Part shown: one piece after another, positions 47,924-57,191 of the stretch
Numbering within the stretch: the stretch's first letter is position 1
How the letters are laid out: each line of letters opens with the position of its first letter
Assembly: GCF_029962835.1 (NCBI RefSeq)
Contig: NC_080588.1
Span: 46,545,001 to 46,609,000, forward strand
Source of the DNA: Magnolia sinica
Taxonomy: Eukaryota > Streptophyta > Magnoliopsida > Magnoliales > Magnoliaceae
Direction of reading: 5' to 3'
Length of the DNA: 64,000 bases
The notes under the pieces: generated by a model
Seen by the model: only the letters and a program-made list of their open reading frames with translations
The model's database searches: none
Told to the model about the DNA's origin: nothing
Program-made: the position numbers and the translations under genes

Positions 47924-48899
47924 ATCGTTGAAATTTTGGTTTTGAAATTTTCATTCTTTTGTTAAAACAATGTTGAAATTTTCAAATAAAAAATGTAGTT
48001 TTTCTTTAGTCCCACATCGAAAAAGAGAAAAAATATTTTGTGCTTTATATGTGGATGTGTGTGTAATATTCTTATTTGGAGATTTGGAGGTTGAGATGCT
48101 TGGGATGCACTTGAACACACGCATGTGCACGCTCAGACACAAGCACGGGTGTGGGCATGAGTGAGGGCATGGGCAGTATGGTTGTACTGTGCTAGATGAT
48201 GCACTTTGCACTTATGTGTATTTCATGTCGCAGAGTAGTCGCTCCCTCGCGACCTTACGCGAACCGTCGCGAGACGATGTGAGGGGTGAGAGATAAGCCT
48301 TTGTTTTATAGGCTACTGAAAACGGTCAGATCTATGGATCCAAAACCGTCAGCCGTTTTGAGAATAGCTAGTATCTTTAAAAGCCACAATGGTCCAAAAA
48401 TGGATGGGTTTTGATGATCCAAAGGTCAAATTGTTTGATCCAACAATCTAAAAATGCCCCAAATTAAATATCAATGGTCAGAAATGTTTTTCAAATATTC
48501 TGAACTATTGATGATTACCTAGCAATGGTCCACTCCCCTGGTATCTTTATAAATTGAACCATTCCAGTCCAAAACCATTCAATTCCAACAGATCTCATCC
48601 AAACCATCAGATCTCACCAAAAACCTTCTCCTTTTTAGAATATTGCTAGATGACTGCTAATCCAGTCTACCAGATGATCAACTGCGTTGAAAAAGCTCCT
48701 AAGTAGATCACTTAGTGATTGCTACGCGTAGGATGTAAATAGAAGGCTTGTCTTATCCTAGAAGCAATTCGCCTATAACCCATCAACAATCCATAAGGGG
48801 GCGAATCAAGCTTTAAGGACAACGTATTTATATGTGATTTAGCCAGGTGCTAAAAAGAAATAATTTTATTTTTTTAATTTTCTAACATATTTTCCAACA

Positions 48900-49985
48900 T
48901 ATCAAAGTCCACTATGAAGAACATATTTATATAGTTTTGCGATGGTTGGCCCACCAAGGAACAATTAGGGCTCTTTCTGATGTTTCGGGCACTATTAAAA
49001 CTATTTTGGAAATACCATTTTGCTGGTCACTATAACAAGTTTTTAGCGGCTATTGTTAGGAGTAGGATAAAGCTTATAGAGTGCATTTATTGTGATATAA
49101 GCATGTTTAATTGTAGTCGTATGGAGTCACTTGCATTAATACCCAAATTACTTAAGGTTGATTTTCCAGATTGTTACAGTGATAAAAATAGGTTTCATTC
49201 AAAACTTAGATAACTTAGGTGGGCTACACCAAGTGAGCAATGTAAAATTATTTTACAGCTGAAACCTCAAATTTTAATCGTGGCTGACTTTATGATGTTG
49301 CTAAATCCTAGCAGGGCCCACCCGGTGAACTGGTTGGATGCATATAAACAAAACGTTGGCACGGGAAGATTTTTATACTGGGCCTCCCCATCCCACTGTT
49401 CACTGTAGTGTGGCCCACCTGAGATTTCGTATCGTCGTAATTTTTTTTTGGCTCAGGTCCTAACATGAACTGCTCCCACTGATGGATGGAGTGTATGCTC
49501 CGCACGTAAACATTCAACGGTTTAGCTTTTATCGTGTGCCACTTGCACAATTTCGGAGTGGCTGCGTATCAACCAAGCTCTGCCAGATTATCAAATCTCG
49601 CTTGGATTTAACGCAGACCCGAATCCTCCGCAATACCTACTGAAGAAACCGCGTGCAAGTGGAACGCCAACCAGGATTTCAAATCCACTCCGTCCAATTC
49701 ATTTTTGACAGCAATGCTAAGCTTGATCCACAATTTAGTCGGGTCATATCAAGGGAGCAATATAAAATTACGTCTAAAACTTCTAAATTTACCAGGTGTG
49801 GCCTACTTAATCTTGGATAAGGCTGATTTTTGTACACCTCTTAAACCTGGTGCGGCCCACCTGATGAACGGGTTGGATAGTATATAAACAACACCGTCGC
49901 CCACGAAGATTGCCCATCCTGCTGTTTCCTGCAGTGCGGCCCACCTGAGTTTTGCTCGGGCTCAGGTACTAACCTGGGCCGCGGA
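48900..49985. other. Intergenic repeat-rich DNA with a duplicated GGCCCACC block
   Basis: No gene is supported. Two related blocks, 49211-49460 and 49735-49975, share the order GAGCAATxTAAAATTA, GGCCCACCxGxTGAACxGG, TTGGAT...ATATAAACAA, GAAGAT, and GTGxGGCCCACCTGAG. They look like two copies of one diverged repeat in direct orientation. The stretch 48920-49210 has an unremarkable 77-residue frame (48980-49213) with no recognisable domain. Confidence 0.6.
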
Positions 49986-49987
49986 TT

Positions 49988-50505
49988 AGCTGTTACCCAG
50001 GAAACACCTTTACGAGTGTTACACCAACCATACGGGGCGTTGATGCATTTATTGTAAATCCATGCCCTTCATCTATTTTTCCATCTCATTTTAGGTCGCG
50101 ATGCCAAACCTTAAAAAAATCCAAATCTCAGGTGGGCCATACCACTAGAAACAGTGATGAATGACCATTAAAAGCATTTTGTGGGCCATACAAGTTTTCG
50201 ATCAAGTTCATCTTTGTATTTTCATTTTATCCAGGTCGTCTTGACATTATCAACATCTTGGATGGAAAGTTAAAAATTACCAAAGCCTTACGGTGAGCCC
50301 TTTGAAAATTTTAATGGTGAAGCACTCAATCACCACTGTTTTCTGTTGTATGGTCCATTTAAGATTTGGATCTGCTTAATTTTTGGGACCACCTTCTAAA
50401 ATGGGATGGAGAAACGGATGGACAGCGTGGATATTCAACAAATCATCAAGGTGGGCCCCACTGTAAGGGTAGCACCCACTAAGCCGTTACCCGGGTAACA
50501 CCTGA
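49988..50505. mobile_element. Fold-back MITE-like element
   Basis: The sequence is an imperfect palindrome. The left arm begins GCTGTTACCCAGGAAACACC and the right arm, complemented, begins GGTGTTACCCGGGTAAC. Pairing continues inward through CGTTGATG/CCTTGATG, CATCTATTTTTCCAT/CATCCGTTTCTCCAT, AAATCTCAGGTGGGCCATAC/AAATCTTAAATGGACCATAC and ends near 50246. It has no coding capacity. It carries the GTGGGCCCCACCTTGATG theme found also inside the L LTRs. It ends about 160 bases before the start codon of the downstream gene. TSD boundaries were not resolved. Confidence 0.75.
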
Positions 50506-50587
50506 TCCGTACCTAACATGAAGACGGACTGCATGGCACACACATCACGGTGGCGCCACTTTCGAGTGTTGCACGCTCTTTCTGCCA

Positions 50588-50593
50588 CACGTG
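50588..50593 (+). promoter_or_regulatory. Possible G-box upstream of plant gene
   Basis: CACGTG (in ACACGTGT), 75 bases before the start codon. G-boxes bind bZIP and bHLH factors. This is only a motif match; no clear TATA box was found nearby, and it may lie in the transcribed leader. Confidence 0.3.
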
Positions 50594-50634
50594 TTGCAGA
50601 GAATTCCATTCTCTTTTCTTAAAAGCTCGAGGTG

Positions 50635-50667
50635 GAGAGAGAGAGAGAGAGAGAGAGAAGGAGAGAG
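50635..50667. repeat. (GA)n in the 5' untranslated leader
   Basis: GA dinucleotide run directly before the ATG at 50668. GA/CT runs are frequent in plant 5' leaders. A frame opening at 50632 reads through it as repeated Glu-Arg, but it has no ATG and is not the likely start. Confidence 0.9.
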
Positions 50668-50812
50668 ATGGCCGATAAGGCGAGCCGAGCTCTGGTGATC
50701 TACGGCGATGGATTGGCGCCTCACATCTCATCTTCGCATTCCAATCTCCATTCTCTCGCAACTCGAGCTTCATGTGGTTTCCTCTCCCTCAGACATTCTC
50801 CTCCTCTTTCAG
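50668..50812 (+). CDS. Exon 1 of the plant gene
   Basis: It encodes 48 codons plus one base. It ends TTTCAG before GTCTTC, and its last base joins exon 2 to form Glu. Without splicing the frame runs to a stop at 50902, adding unrelated residues. Confidence 0.82.
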
Positions 50813-52834
50813 GTCTTCATCGTTTTCCTCCATTGCATTTCTTCTTCGTTCCACCGATGATTCATTGCAGCTGTTATACGACTTGTGAAGCTTCAAGCTT
50901 GTGATGTGTTTGTAGAAATGCCTCTGAAAGCTTTTTATTTATTCAGATTGAATACTTAGCTGGTAGAATAAAACTGAATTACGCTTATTTTTCTTTTCCT
51001 GATTCATTTGAGTTGATCACAAAGTTTTTATATGCCTTGCTTGGCCTGAATTATGGCTGTCTTCTCATTCGGGCTTTCTTTCCGTGCTGATGGGGCCTTC
51101 CTGTGATCCAGCACATTCATCTGGCAGCCCCTTCCCTCGATTGGTAGTCTAAAAAATAAAAATAAAAAAAGAATTCCCCATCTGATGATCCAAGCTATTC
51201 TATTGTCGGTTTGCACCAAATTAATGATCTCAGCTTCCAGTATGGAATGCTGGCCTGAATGGAAATGGATGGAAATTTATGTTAGAAGTCCTAGATAATT
51301 GAAACTTTCCTGAGTCCACATCCGTATGGTTAATAGAGTCCGTTAACAACTAGCATTTGGTGTCCTGCAATGCAAGGATCTTCGGGTACGTGTTCTATGT
51401 GTTTGATAGAAGTACTAAAGAGGTGTCATGTGGCTACTGGTGAGTGTGGTAGAGTCATGATAATAGGTATTTTGTATTGAGTTTTAAATAGAGTCAATGG
51501 TACTGCACGTATGATAATAAATGGAATATGGGAATCTAGCAATGGAAATTTGTGAGCATCATTGATAGTGATTGATTTCTGGTTCAAAAAAGCGTTTGAG
51601 TGGTATCAGAGCTATGACGAAGTTTCCTGGTAAAAACGTTCAAGATGAAAGGAAGGGTTTTGCGGTGATTTGGGATGTGTTTGTGGTGATTTTTGTACAA
51701 GACAATTTACGATAGATTTTTTTTTTTTCCGCTCATGATTGTTCTTAGTATGCACCTTAGACTTATAGATTGGTAGATCAAAAATTGAAAGTTCAGATTT
51801 GGTAGCAGTCGGTACTATGGAAGAGATATTCGAGAATCTCTTCTAGTAGTGTTAATTATGTTTATCATTATAGTGACAGAAAAGCTACTGTATCTCATAG
51901 GTTGTGGCCTTTGGAAAGTTATTGGTGGAAATGAGGTATATGCTAAAGAATGATCGACCAAGAAAGATATGGAAAAGGAAAATTGAGAAATCACCTGTAG
52001 TTTTGAGATATATATTGTGTCAAAAGTTTGGAGACAAGTAGGGAATTTGGTTTATCTATCTCAAGTTTGGAATAAACTTGAAGATCTTTTTTCGAAAGTA
52101 GTATTTTACAAGTGGTCATTGAGGTCAGTGGTAGGTAAAGTGTATTTCAACATTGAGGTCGTGGGTTTGAGTGCCTATGTGATGGGGTGGGTGTAAAAAG
52201 AAAGTGGTCATTGATTGCTAGATAGACAATTTTGAATTAAATAAATTTCTTGAAAATGGAGCAACAAAAGCAACAACATGAGAATTTGAAGAAGAGGAAG
52301 CCATGAGGATAGGATAGGAGAAAATATATGGATCAGACGTGAGTCAAGGGGTTTGATACCATGACAGAGATTGAATTGTTTAGAATTCTGGCGTCCTGAC
52401 CAGATCTGAGAGGTATATTGCATATATATACACTTAGGATATTGTAGGTTACAAGAGATTTGAATTTACAAACAAAGAGGGAAATAACAGCATAATAACA
52501 ACCCTAACAAACATTTGATTTGAAATTTAAAATACAAAACCCTAACAAACATTTGATTTGAAATTTAAAATACAAAAGAGAGGTTTGTTAAGGCTGTTGG
52601 AGAAGATCAAGGGATTTGACTGTCTTTATCAGTGATCTCAGTCAAAGTTACGGATGTTTTCTGCTTAACAGAGTCGAGTCGAGCCTGCTCCCAACCCAAC
52701 CCAACCCAACCCAACACCCGACCCAACCCAGCAACCCGACCCAACCCACACCCGATTGAACCCAGCCACTTGACTCAACTGACCCAACTGACCCAACCCG
52801 CACCTGACCCAATTCTCAAATCAAATATTCAATT

Positions 52835-52871
<37 letters not shown>

Positions 52872-52901
52872 GATAAAGCCATAGAGGTACCTTGTTGTTG
52901 G

Positions 52902-52961
<60 letters not shown>

Positions 52962-55900
52962 GGAGCTCGGGCGTGATGAGTTGGGTAAGGGAAATGGTAA
53001 GAAACGGACAGACGGATAGTGTAGAGTTTAAGTTTTCACTCTTTTTATATTAACATATATAATATAATATATATATTCGAGTCGAGCTGATGCAGGACAT
53101 GAAATTAAATATGACATGCAAGAGTTCAAGCTTTAGATTATATCAATTTTAAACAATCACAAAATTCCACATCCTACATACGATCAAATATTCAAAAAGG
53201 GGAATCTATGGGGGTCCAAGCCTACATAAGTTTAGGGCTGGATCAAATAAATTTATAAACCAAACAAGCCCAAAGGAGTGTAAGATTCATCCATTCTTGC
53301 AAAGGATTGTTCTCCAATTTAAGAGATTCACCATATTTCAATTCGGGAGAAAATCTAGTGCTCAAATTTGGGGATAATTGGGATTTAGGATTCTTTGTGA
53401 TTAAGGATCTGGATTTAGGTTTCAAGAGGAGGAAAAATAGAGCCACGTGTGTGGACAATGGCTGGCCTTGGACGCACGTGTGTGACCACTCGTCCGCATG
53501 TGTGTGGGGCCCACAAAGTCGGAAAGTGACTCCTAGGCTAGGATCAGCTAGGGTAGGATTGCCTCTGTGCCAAATTTCGTGTCGATCGGATGCACATTTT
53601 GTGCGTGGTGCTCCGCCGAAGTTTCAGCCCCTCTGATGGGCCAAAATTTGAAAATCTGTTGTAGAAGAGAACTTGGGTACAAGAAAGGGTAAATTTGGAG
53701 TTGGGAAGGATGTAGAAGATGATGGATGCGGGATGTAAAGAAGTGGGGATGATTTATGATGGTTGCGGCTTCGCACCACGATAGTTAGCCCTTCGAGGAA
53801 GGAAGGGTTACACACCCAATTTGATTCTTCAACCCAAAGAGATAGCGAAGAAGAAAAATGCAAAATTTTTATTCATAAACTTCATTGAAAATACCTACAT
53901 GGGGTTGCTTATTTATAAGAAAACCCTATACCCCAAAAGACAATTTTACTCTTGCGCCATGTGCGCACACTAATACTTAAAGCTAAAGTAAATAAAATAA
54001 TAACTAATCTACGCAATCAAAGTCATTCATGATGTTTCTAATAACGAGAATAGTCAAAACTTAAAATCCTAGATCATCTAAGGTAGTGGGTCATGATCAT
54101 GAGATCCGATGGTAGAATCTATATGATGATCGGGTCCACTCCAATGCTCCATAGCACATCCCCTAACTGTGAGGCCCTCCGAAGATGTCGTCGTTGATCC
54201 AGATCGAAAGTGGGGCCTTCCTTGAATATGTGCGTAGGGTGGGGGGCGTGCGCATGATGTCTCCATCACGAGCTGAGCTTGAGCTTCGAGTCGAGCTGAG
54301 ATTCACTATGATCGAACTCAGCTTGTTTTCGAAACGAGCTAGGTCATATGAAGCTTGGCTTGTCTCGAGTTGTCGTTCAAGCCAAGTCAAGCGGAGCTAG
54401 ATCGAGTCGAGCTGAGTGAGCTTTTCGAGCTAGCTTGGCTCGTGTAAAGCCCTACTAATAATCCATCTTAAATGACGACTTTATTTGTTATTTGATGATT
54501 TTGAAAGGATTTACCACACCAAACTCTAACCTGCGTGAATACCCAATTTTAAGCTGTAAACATTTTAAAGGTTATCCAAACACAGACAACTGTTTTCATG
54601 TAAACAGATTACAGCTTAAAGCCAAACATGACAGACTGTAAACACTTTACACTTGTAATTTGATTACAACTTAAAAATTTTAAGGCATCCAAACAACCCC
54701 TTACGATATTTTGTTGATTCATTTTTTTCCCCCTAAAACTAGAAGTTTGGCCCTTTCTAGGAAATAAGATCGGAAATAAGTGAATCATGGCTCTCTTTTC
54801 TTTTTTTCTTGGATTTCATTGCTTAAAGGCCAAGAAAATTGTGTACTTCCTATTGGTGATAGTTATCTGATCATTTCATACATTTTGGATTGCCGATAGT
54901 TATCTGATTCTTTTTATACATTACTGACAAGAATTAGATAATAGTCTATTTTCTTATAACTAAGTTTTGGTTTAATCGAACTTGAATTGCAGAAAGCATG
55001 AATGCGAAGGGGATTGGAGAATTAGCACAACTATTGGATGCACATGATGCATATATGGTGTGGGTGAGATTCATACATGGTTGGTGTTATATTCCTCATG
55101 GAAGCATGCTTCATGACATATAAATCATATTTGTCATGATGTTTCAGAAGGGAGAGCAGGTTGACCTAGATGCTAATCAAGACTTCAAAAAGGATTCAAT
55201 GGTGCAAACTATTTCAGAGAGGTACGGTGGATTTGTTGATAGCGACATAATCAATGACAATGAACATATCACTATCAGTTCCTTGACTATGTATTAAACA
55301 TACATGCTTCTTTGTTGAACTTCAGGTTTATGGAATTGAGAGCTGCTATTTTCACGACTTGTTCTAGTGTTGAATCTTTTGGGAGGAGTCTTGGTTTTAG
55401 TGTCTTGCGATTTGACGAGTTGATTAAGAATGACACACATGAACTTCTTGATGCCGTTTCTACTGCCTCTGAGTTACTGAGGTTGTTAGGGTTTTCTGGA
55501 GGGGAGATATTAGAAAGAAGTGACTTCGATTTAGTGTTTTTGCATGTAGGAGATGTTGAAAAGGCAAAAGACATGAAAGTCGGGATTGCTAATTTTGATA
55601 TTGAATGGATTAATGCTTTGGTTGGTGGGATATTGCAAATAGCCCAACCTGGATCAGTAACCGCTTCTCGCTTGCACTTTTCGGTTGTAATGAGCTTTGG
55701 GGCTGTTACCAAAGTTGAAGGCGACAGTTATTCAACTTTGATCTCCAATAATAAGACAGACTCTGATCTTTCTTTGCTTTGCCCGCACCAAAGTTACACC
55801 ATGAAAGGGGGGAAGTTACTGAATGATATGAGGTGGGTTGTAAGTAAAACCTTTTTATTGATTTCAGTCACGCTGCAGTTTGTATTGCTCTTCCTGCTAA

Positions 55901-56005
55901 TTTATACTCAACAGGCATCATCATCCAATGCTAGTTGCTCAGTGGCAGGAGGCAGTAACTCGCAGAGATATGGCAGGGGCATTTTCTTTTAAAGAATTCA
56001 AGGAG
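50668..56005 (+). CDS. Conserved plant protein of unknown function (5 exons, 3' end uncertain)
   Basis: Exons 50668-50812, 54993-55057, 55148-55221, 55326-55832 and 55915-56005 join with GT-AG introns and consistent phases into 294 residues without a stop. It starts MADKASRALVIYGDGLAPHI at ATG 50668 in a good plant context (GAGATGGCC). Other landmarks are GELAQLLDAHDAYM (exon 2), SERFMELRAAIFTTCSS (exon 3-4 join), FDLVFLHVG, GIANFDIEWINALVGGI, LHFSVVMSFG and HHHPMLVAQWQEAVTRRDMA. I see no signal peptide or membrane segment. From memory it resembles a plant family typified by Arabidopsis At5g11810, which has no established function; that link is tentative. Such proteins usually continue a further short stretch, so the last exon is missing from this window, lies beyond the chromovirus at 56646, or has been replaced (see 56006-56585). 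It is the only ordinary gene here. Confidence 0.82.
51595..52115 (+). pseudogene. Possible old copia PBS and gag trace
   Basis: TGGTATCAGAGCTATG at 51602 is a perfect iMet-type PBS core. About 350 bases later, DNA resembling copia gag follows, including GTTTGGAATAAACTTGAAGA near 52065-52085, where gag usually has V-W-x-x-L-E. No open frame remains. No LTR was found before it. This is a weak call. Confidence 0.35.
52690..52805. repeat. CCCAA-type tandem repeat
   Basis: CCCAACCCAACCCAAC and variants (ACCCGACCCAACCCAGC) for about 115 bases. It is short and degenerate and is not a telomere repeat, which would be CCCTAAA. Confidence 0.85.
52839..52865. repeat. (AT)n microsatellite
   Basis: A run of ATATAT of about 27 bases within intron 1. 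Confidence 0.9.
52905..52957. repeat. (AG)n microsatellite
   Basis: About 26 uninterrupted AG units within intron 1. It produces an artefactual Arg-Glu repeat frame. Confidence 0.95.
53088..54268 (-). mobile_element. Solo LTR in intron 1 (gypsy, related to the element at 61484)
   Basis: 1181 bases with ends TGATG...CATCA and a perfect TSD CGAGC (53083-53087 and 54269-54273). Its complement aligns with the LTR at 61484-62706: TACGCxCATAxxC near the start, TAGGGTATAGGxTTTTCTTA, the TATAAAT box (53911-53917 on the minus strand), CGAAGGGCTAACTA, TTCGGCGGAGCACCACGCAC and TTTCATGTCCTGCATCA. It has no internal domain. It is oriented against the gene. Confidence 0.88.
54993..55057 (+). CDS. Exon 2 of the plant gene
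   Basis: 65 bases encoding the end of a Glu codon, then SMNAKGIGELAQLLDAHDAYM. Acceptor TTGCAG, donor GTGTGG. It ends in phase 0. Confidence 0.78.
55148..55221 (+). CDS. Exon 3 of the plant gene
   Basis: Acceptor GTTTCAG. It encodes KGEQVDLDANQDFKKDSMVQ and TISER. Donor is GTACGG at 55222, and its last two bases join exon 4 to form Arg. Confidence 0.78.
55326..55832 (+). CDS. Exon 4 of the plant gene (largest)
   Basis: 507 bases, acceptor CTTCAG. It encodes FMELRAAIFTTCSSVESFGR through SYTMKGGKLLNDM and ends in AG before GTGGGT. A second possible donor, GTAAGT at 55840, would add Trp-Val but break the match to the HHHP continuation in exon 5. The sequence is rich in LL, SE and DFD patterns expected of a folded cytosolic or nuclear protein. 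Confidence 0.83.
55915..56005 (+). CDS. Exon 5 of the plant gene
   Basis: Acceptor TCAACAG. It encodes HHHPMLVAQWQEAVTRRDMA and GAFSFKEFKE and ends before GTATAC in phase 0. The frame also stays open past this donor to 56110. Confidence 0.75.
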
Positions 56006-56585
56006 GTATACCACGATCATCCTCTCAATTTAGTACATTCTGATATTTTATGGGCACTTAATCAATACTCTTTTAAGGTTTGCCAAATTCTTATTTTTGT
56101 GCTTCAGTAAGAATTGAACTTGAGCGAGGCAAATATTGACTTTAAACAATCACACTTACACTGAAATGATATTTTCTTCAAAGGTGTACGGAGTGATACG
56201 TGAGCTTTACTGTGAGTCAAAGGAATTCCTTGATTACTAATAGGAATGTGGAATGATCTGATTAATCCATTCACAGTTTTCGAAGTTTTCTACCTCCACT
56301 AAAAACAGGAGGAATTGATGCATTTTGATTTACATCAAAACAGGATGAATTTATGCACATATGAAAGTGATGTTAGCAATAGTAATGATGCTAGAAGTTT
56401 CTTTACAAATCCCAAGGTAATCTTCTACAGTTGCCTCAATTCATGCAAAATTCATCTTTTGTGATGTATCCTCTTTTTCTTGATGATATATGTAGGCATG
56501 TAAGATTACAGTAACTAGGGAAAAGGCATGTGTGATGCACATGACCAAGAAACTAAGCTACCCAACGGAATCTACAATGCTCTAA
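56006..56585 (+). pseudogene. Exon-like segments downstream of exon 5, origin unknown
   Basis: Four stretches look coding. 56006-56077 (VYHDHPLNLVHSDILWALNQ, then YSFK) continues the exon 5 frame to a GTTTGC donor. 56184-56237, after an AAAG acceptor, reads VYGVIRELYCESKEFLDY but runs into TAA. 56309-56416, after ACAG, reads EELMHFDLHQNRMNLCTYES, then DVSNSNDARSFFTNPK, ending at GTAATC. 56496-56585, after GTAG, reads ACKITVTREKACVMHMTKKL, then SYPTESTML and TAA. The last two are exact multiples of three in phase 0. I do not recognise the protein. They could be the true 3' exons with one disrupting stop, a fragment of another gene, or chance. Confidence 0.4.
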
Positions 56586-56645
56586 AGAAAGCAAAGCTTG
56601 AAAAATGCAAAATTAACCATATCATGAATATGGATTATCCATTTA

Positions 56646-57191
56646 TGATGATTAGAAAAAGATTGAATTGATCCCAATGTACAGCCTAGATAGTGGAATT
56701 CCAGAATGATAGCGGACGGGCAACTGAATGACGACATTAGGGTTTGAGGAAGATGAGAAAATCACAGAAAGAATAGAGATTCAAAGGTTTAGAATAGAAG
56801 ATTTGAAGACAAGAAGAGAAAAGAAGGTTATGGAAGATTAGAGGAGGGGAAGAGATAGATTTCACCACGGAATCAGTACCGGTGATGATCTTGGAATCAA
56901 GACCAAGACGAGGAGATGAGTCATCACCTCTACCAGAATGAAAATTATTTTCTTTCTTAAAAACCAAGTTACAATGCATTTCCCTTTTCCCTAAAGAAAA
57001 CCCAAAATAAAGACTCCCAGGCTAGCTGACTTAAAATACATACTACAAAAATACCTTGTGCACATGTGGGGCTCGATCGCACCACCTATTTTGGCTTTTT
57101 AAGTGGTTGGCTAACCCGTGGGACCTAGAGAAGAATTGTGGGCCCCAACCCTGTCTTACTTCTCCTTCTATAGACTTTAAGGCCCCCATCA
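56646..57191 (-). repeat. 3' LTR of chromovirus element
   Basis: Minus-strand start TGATGGGGGCCTTAAAG right after the PPT, and end TTTCTAATCATCA at 56646, about 546 bases. The 5' partner is outside the window, so this boundary rests on the PPT and terminal motifs only. Confidence 0.7.

Larger units (their letters stand above)
44552..48899 (+). repeat. Copia 3' LTR, split by a solo LTR
   Basis: The first three bases (TGT, 44552-44554) follow the PPT; the rest is 47929-48899, beginning TGAAATTTTGG and ending TTTCCAACA, a total of about 974 bases. TGTTGAAA...TTTCCAACA are the LTR termini. It contains TAGTCCCACATCGAAAAA near 48007, a phrase common in plant copia LTRs. The insertion between the two parts is the solo LTR at 44555-47923. 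The 5' LTR of this copia element is not in the window. Confidence 0.75.
52668..54455. repeat. TCGAG/GAGCT-rich repeat, split by a solo LTR
   Basis: The left part starts GAGTCGAGTCGAGCC at 52671, passes through CCCAAC repeats and microsatellites to ATTCGAGTCGAGC at 53087. The right part (54269-54455) is dense in CGAGCTGAGCTTGAGC and ends CTCGTGTAAAGCCCTACTA. I infer that a TCGAG-type nonautonomous repeat was interrupted by the solo LTR; the outer boundaries are approximate. Confidence 0.5.
50813..54992 (+). other. Intron 1 (4.2 kb), repeat-filled
   Basis: GT donor at 50813 and AG acceptor at 54991-54992. From 50813 to about 51590 I see only unique-looking AT-rich sequence. Further in are an old copia-like PBS/gag trace, CCCAA repeats, microsatellites, a TCGAG-rich repeat with a solo LTR inside, and AT-rich MITE-like text near 54500-54710 that ends GCATCCAAACAACCCCTTA. 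Confidence 0.8.

Noticed and set aside
52690..52805. CCCAA repeats as interstitial telomere sequence
   Set aside because: The unit is CCCAA/CCCGA, not CCCTAAA, and the tract is short.
52632..52976. 114-residue frame with Pro-rich and Arg-Glu repeat ends
   Set aside because: Built entirely from CCCAA repeats and (AT)n/(AG)n microsatellites.
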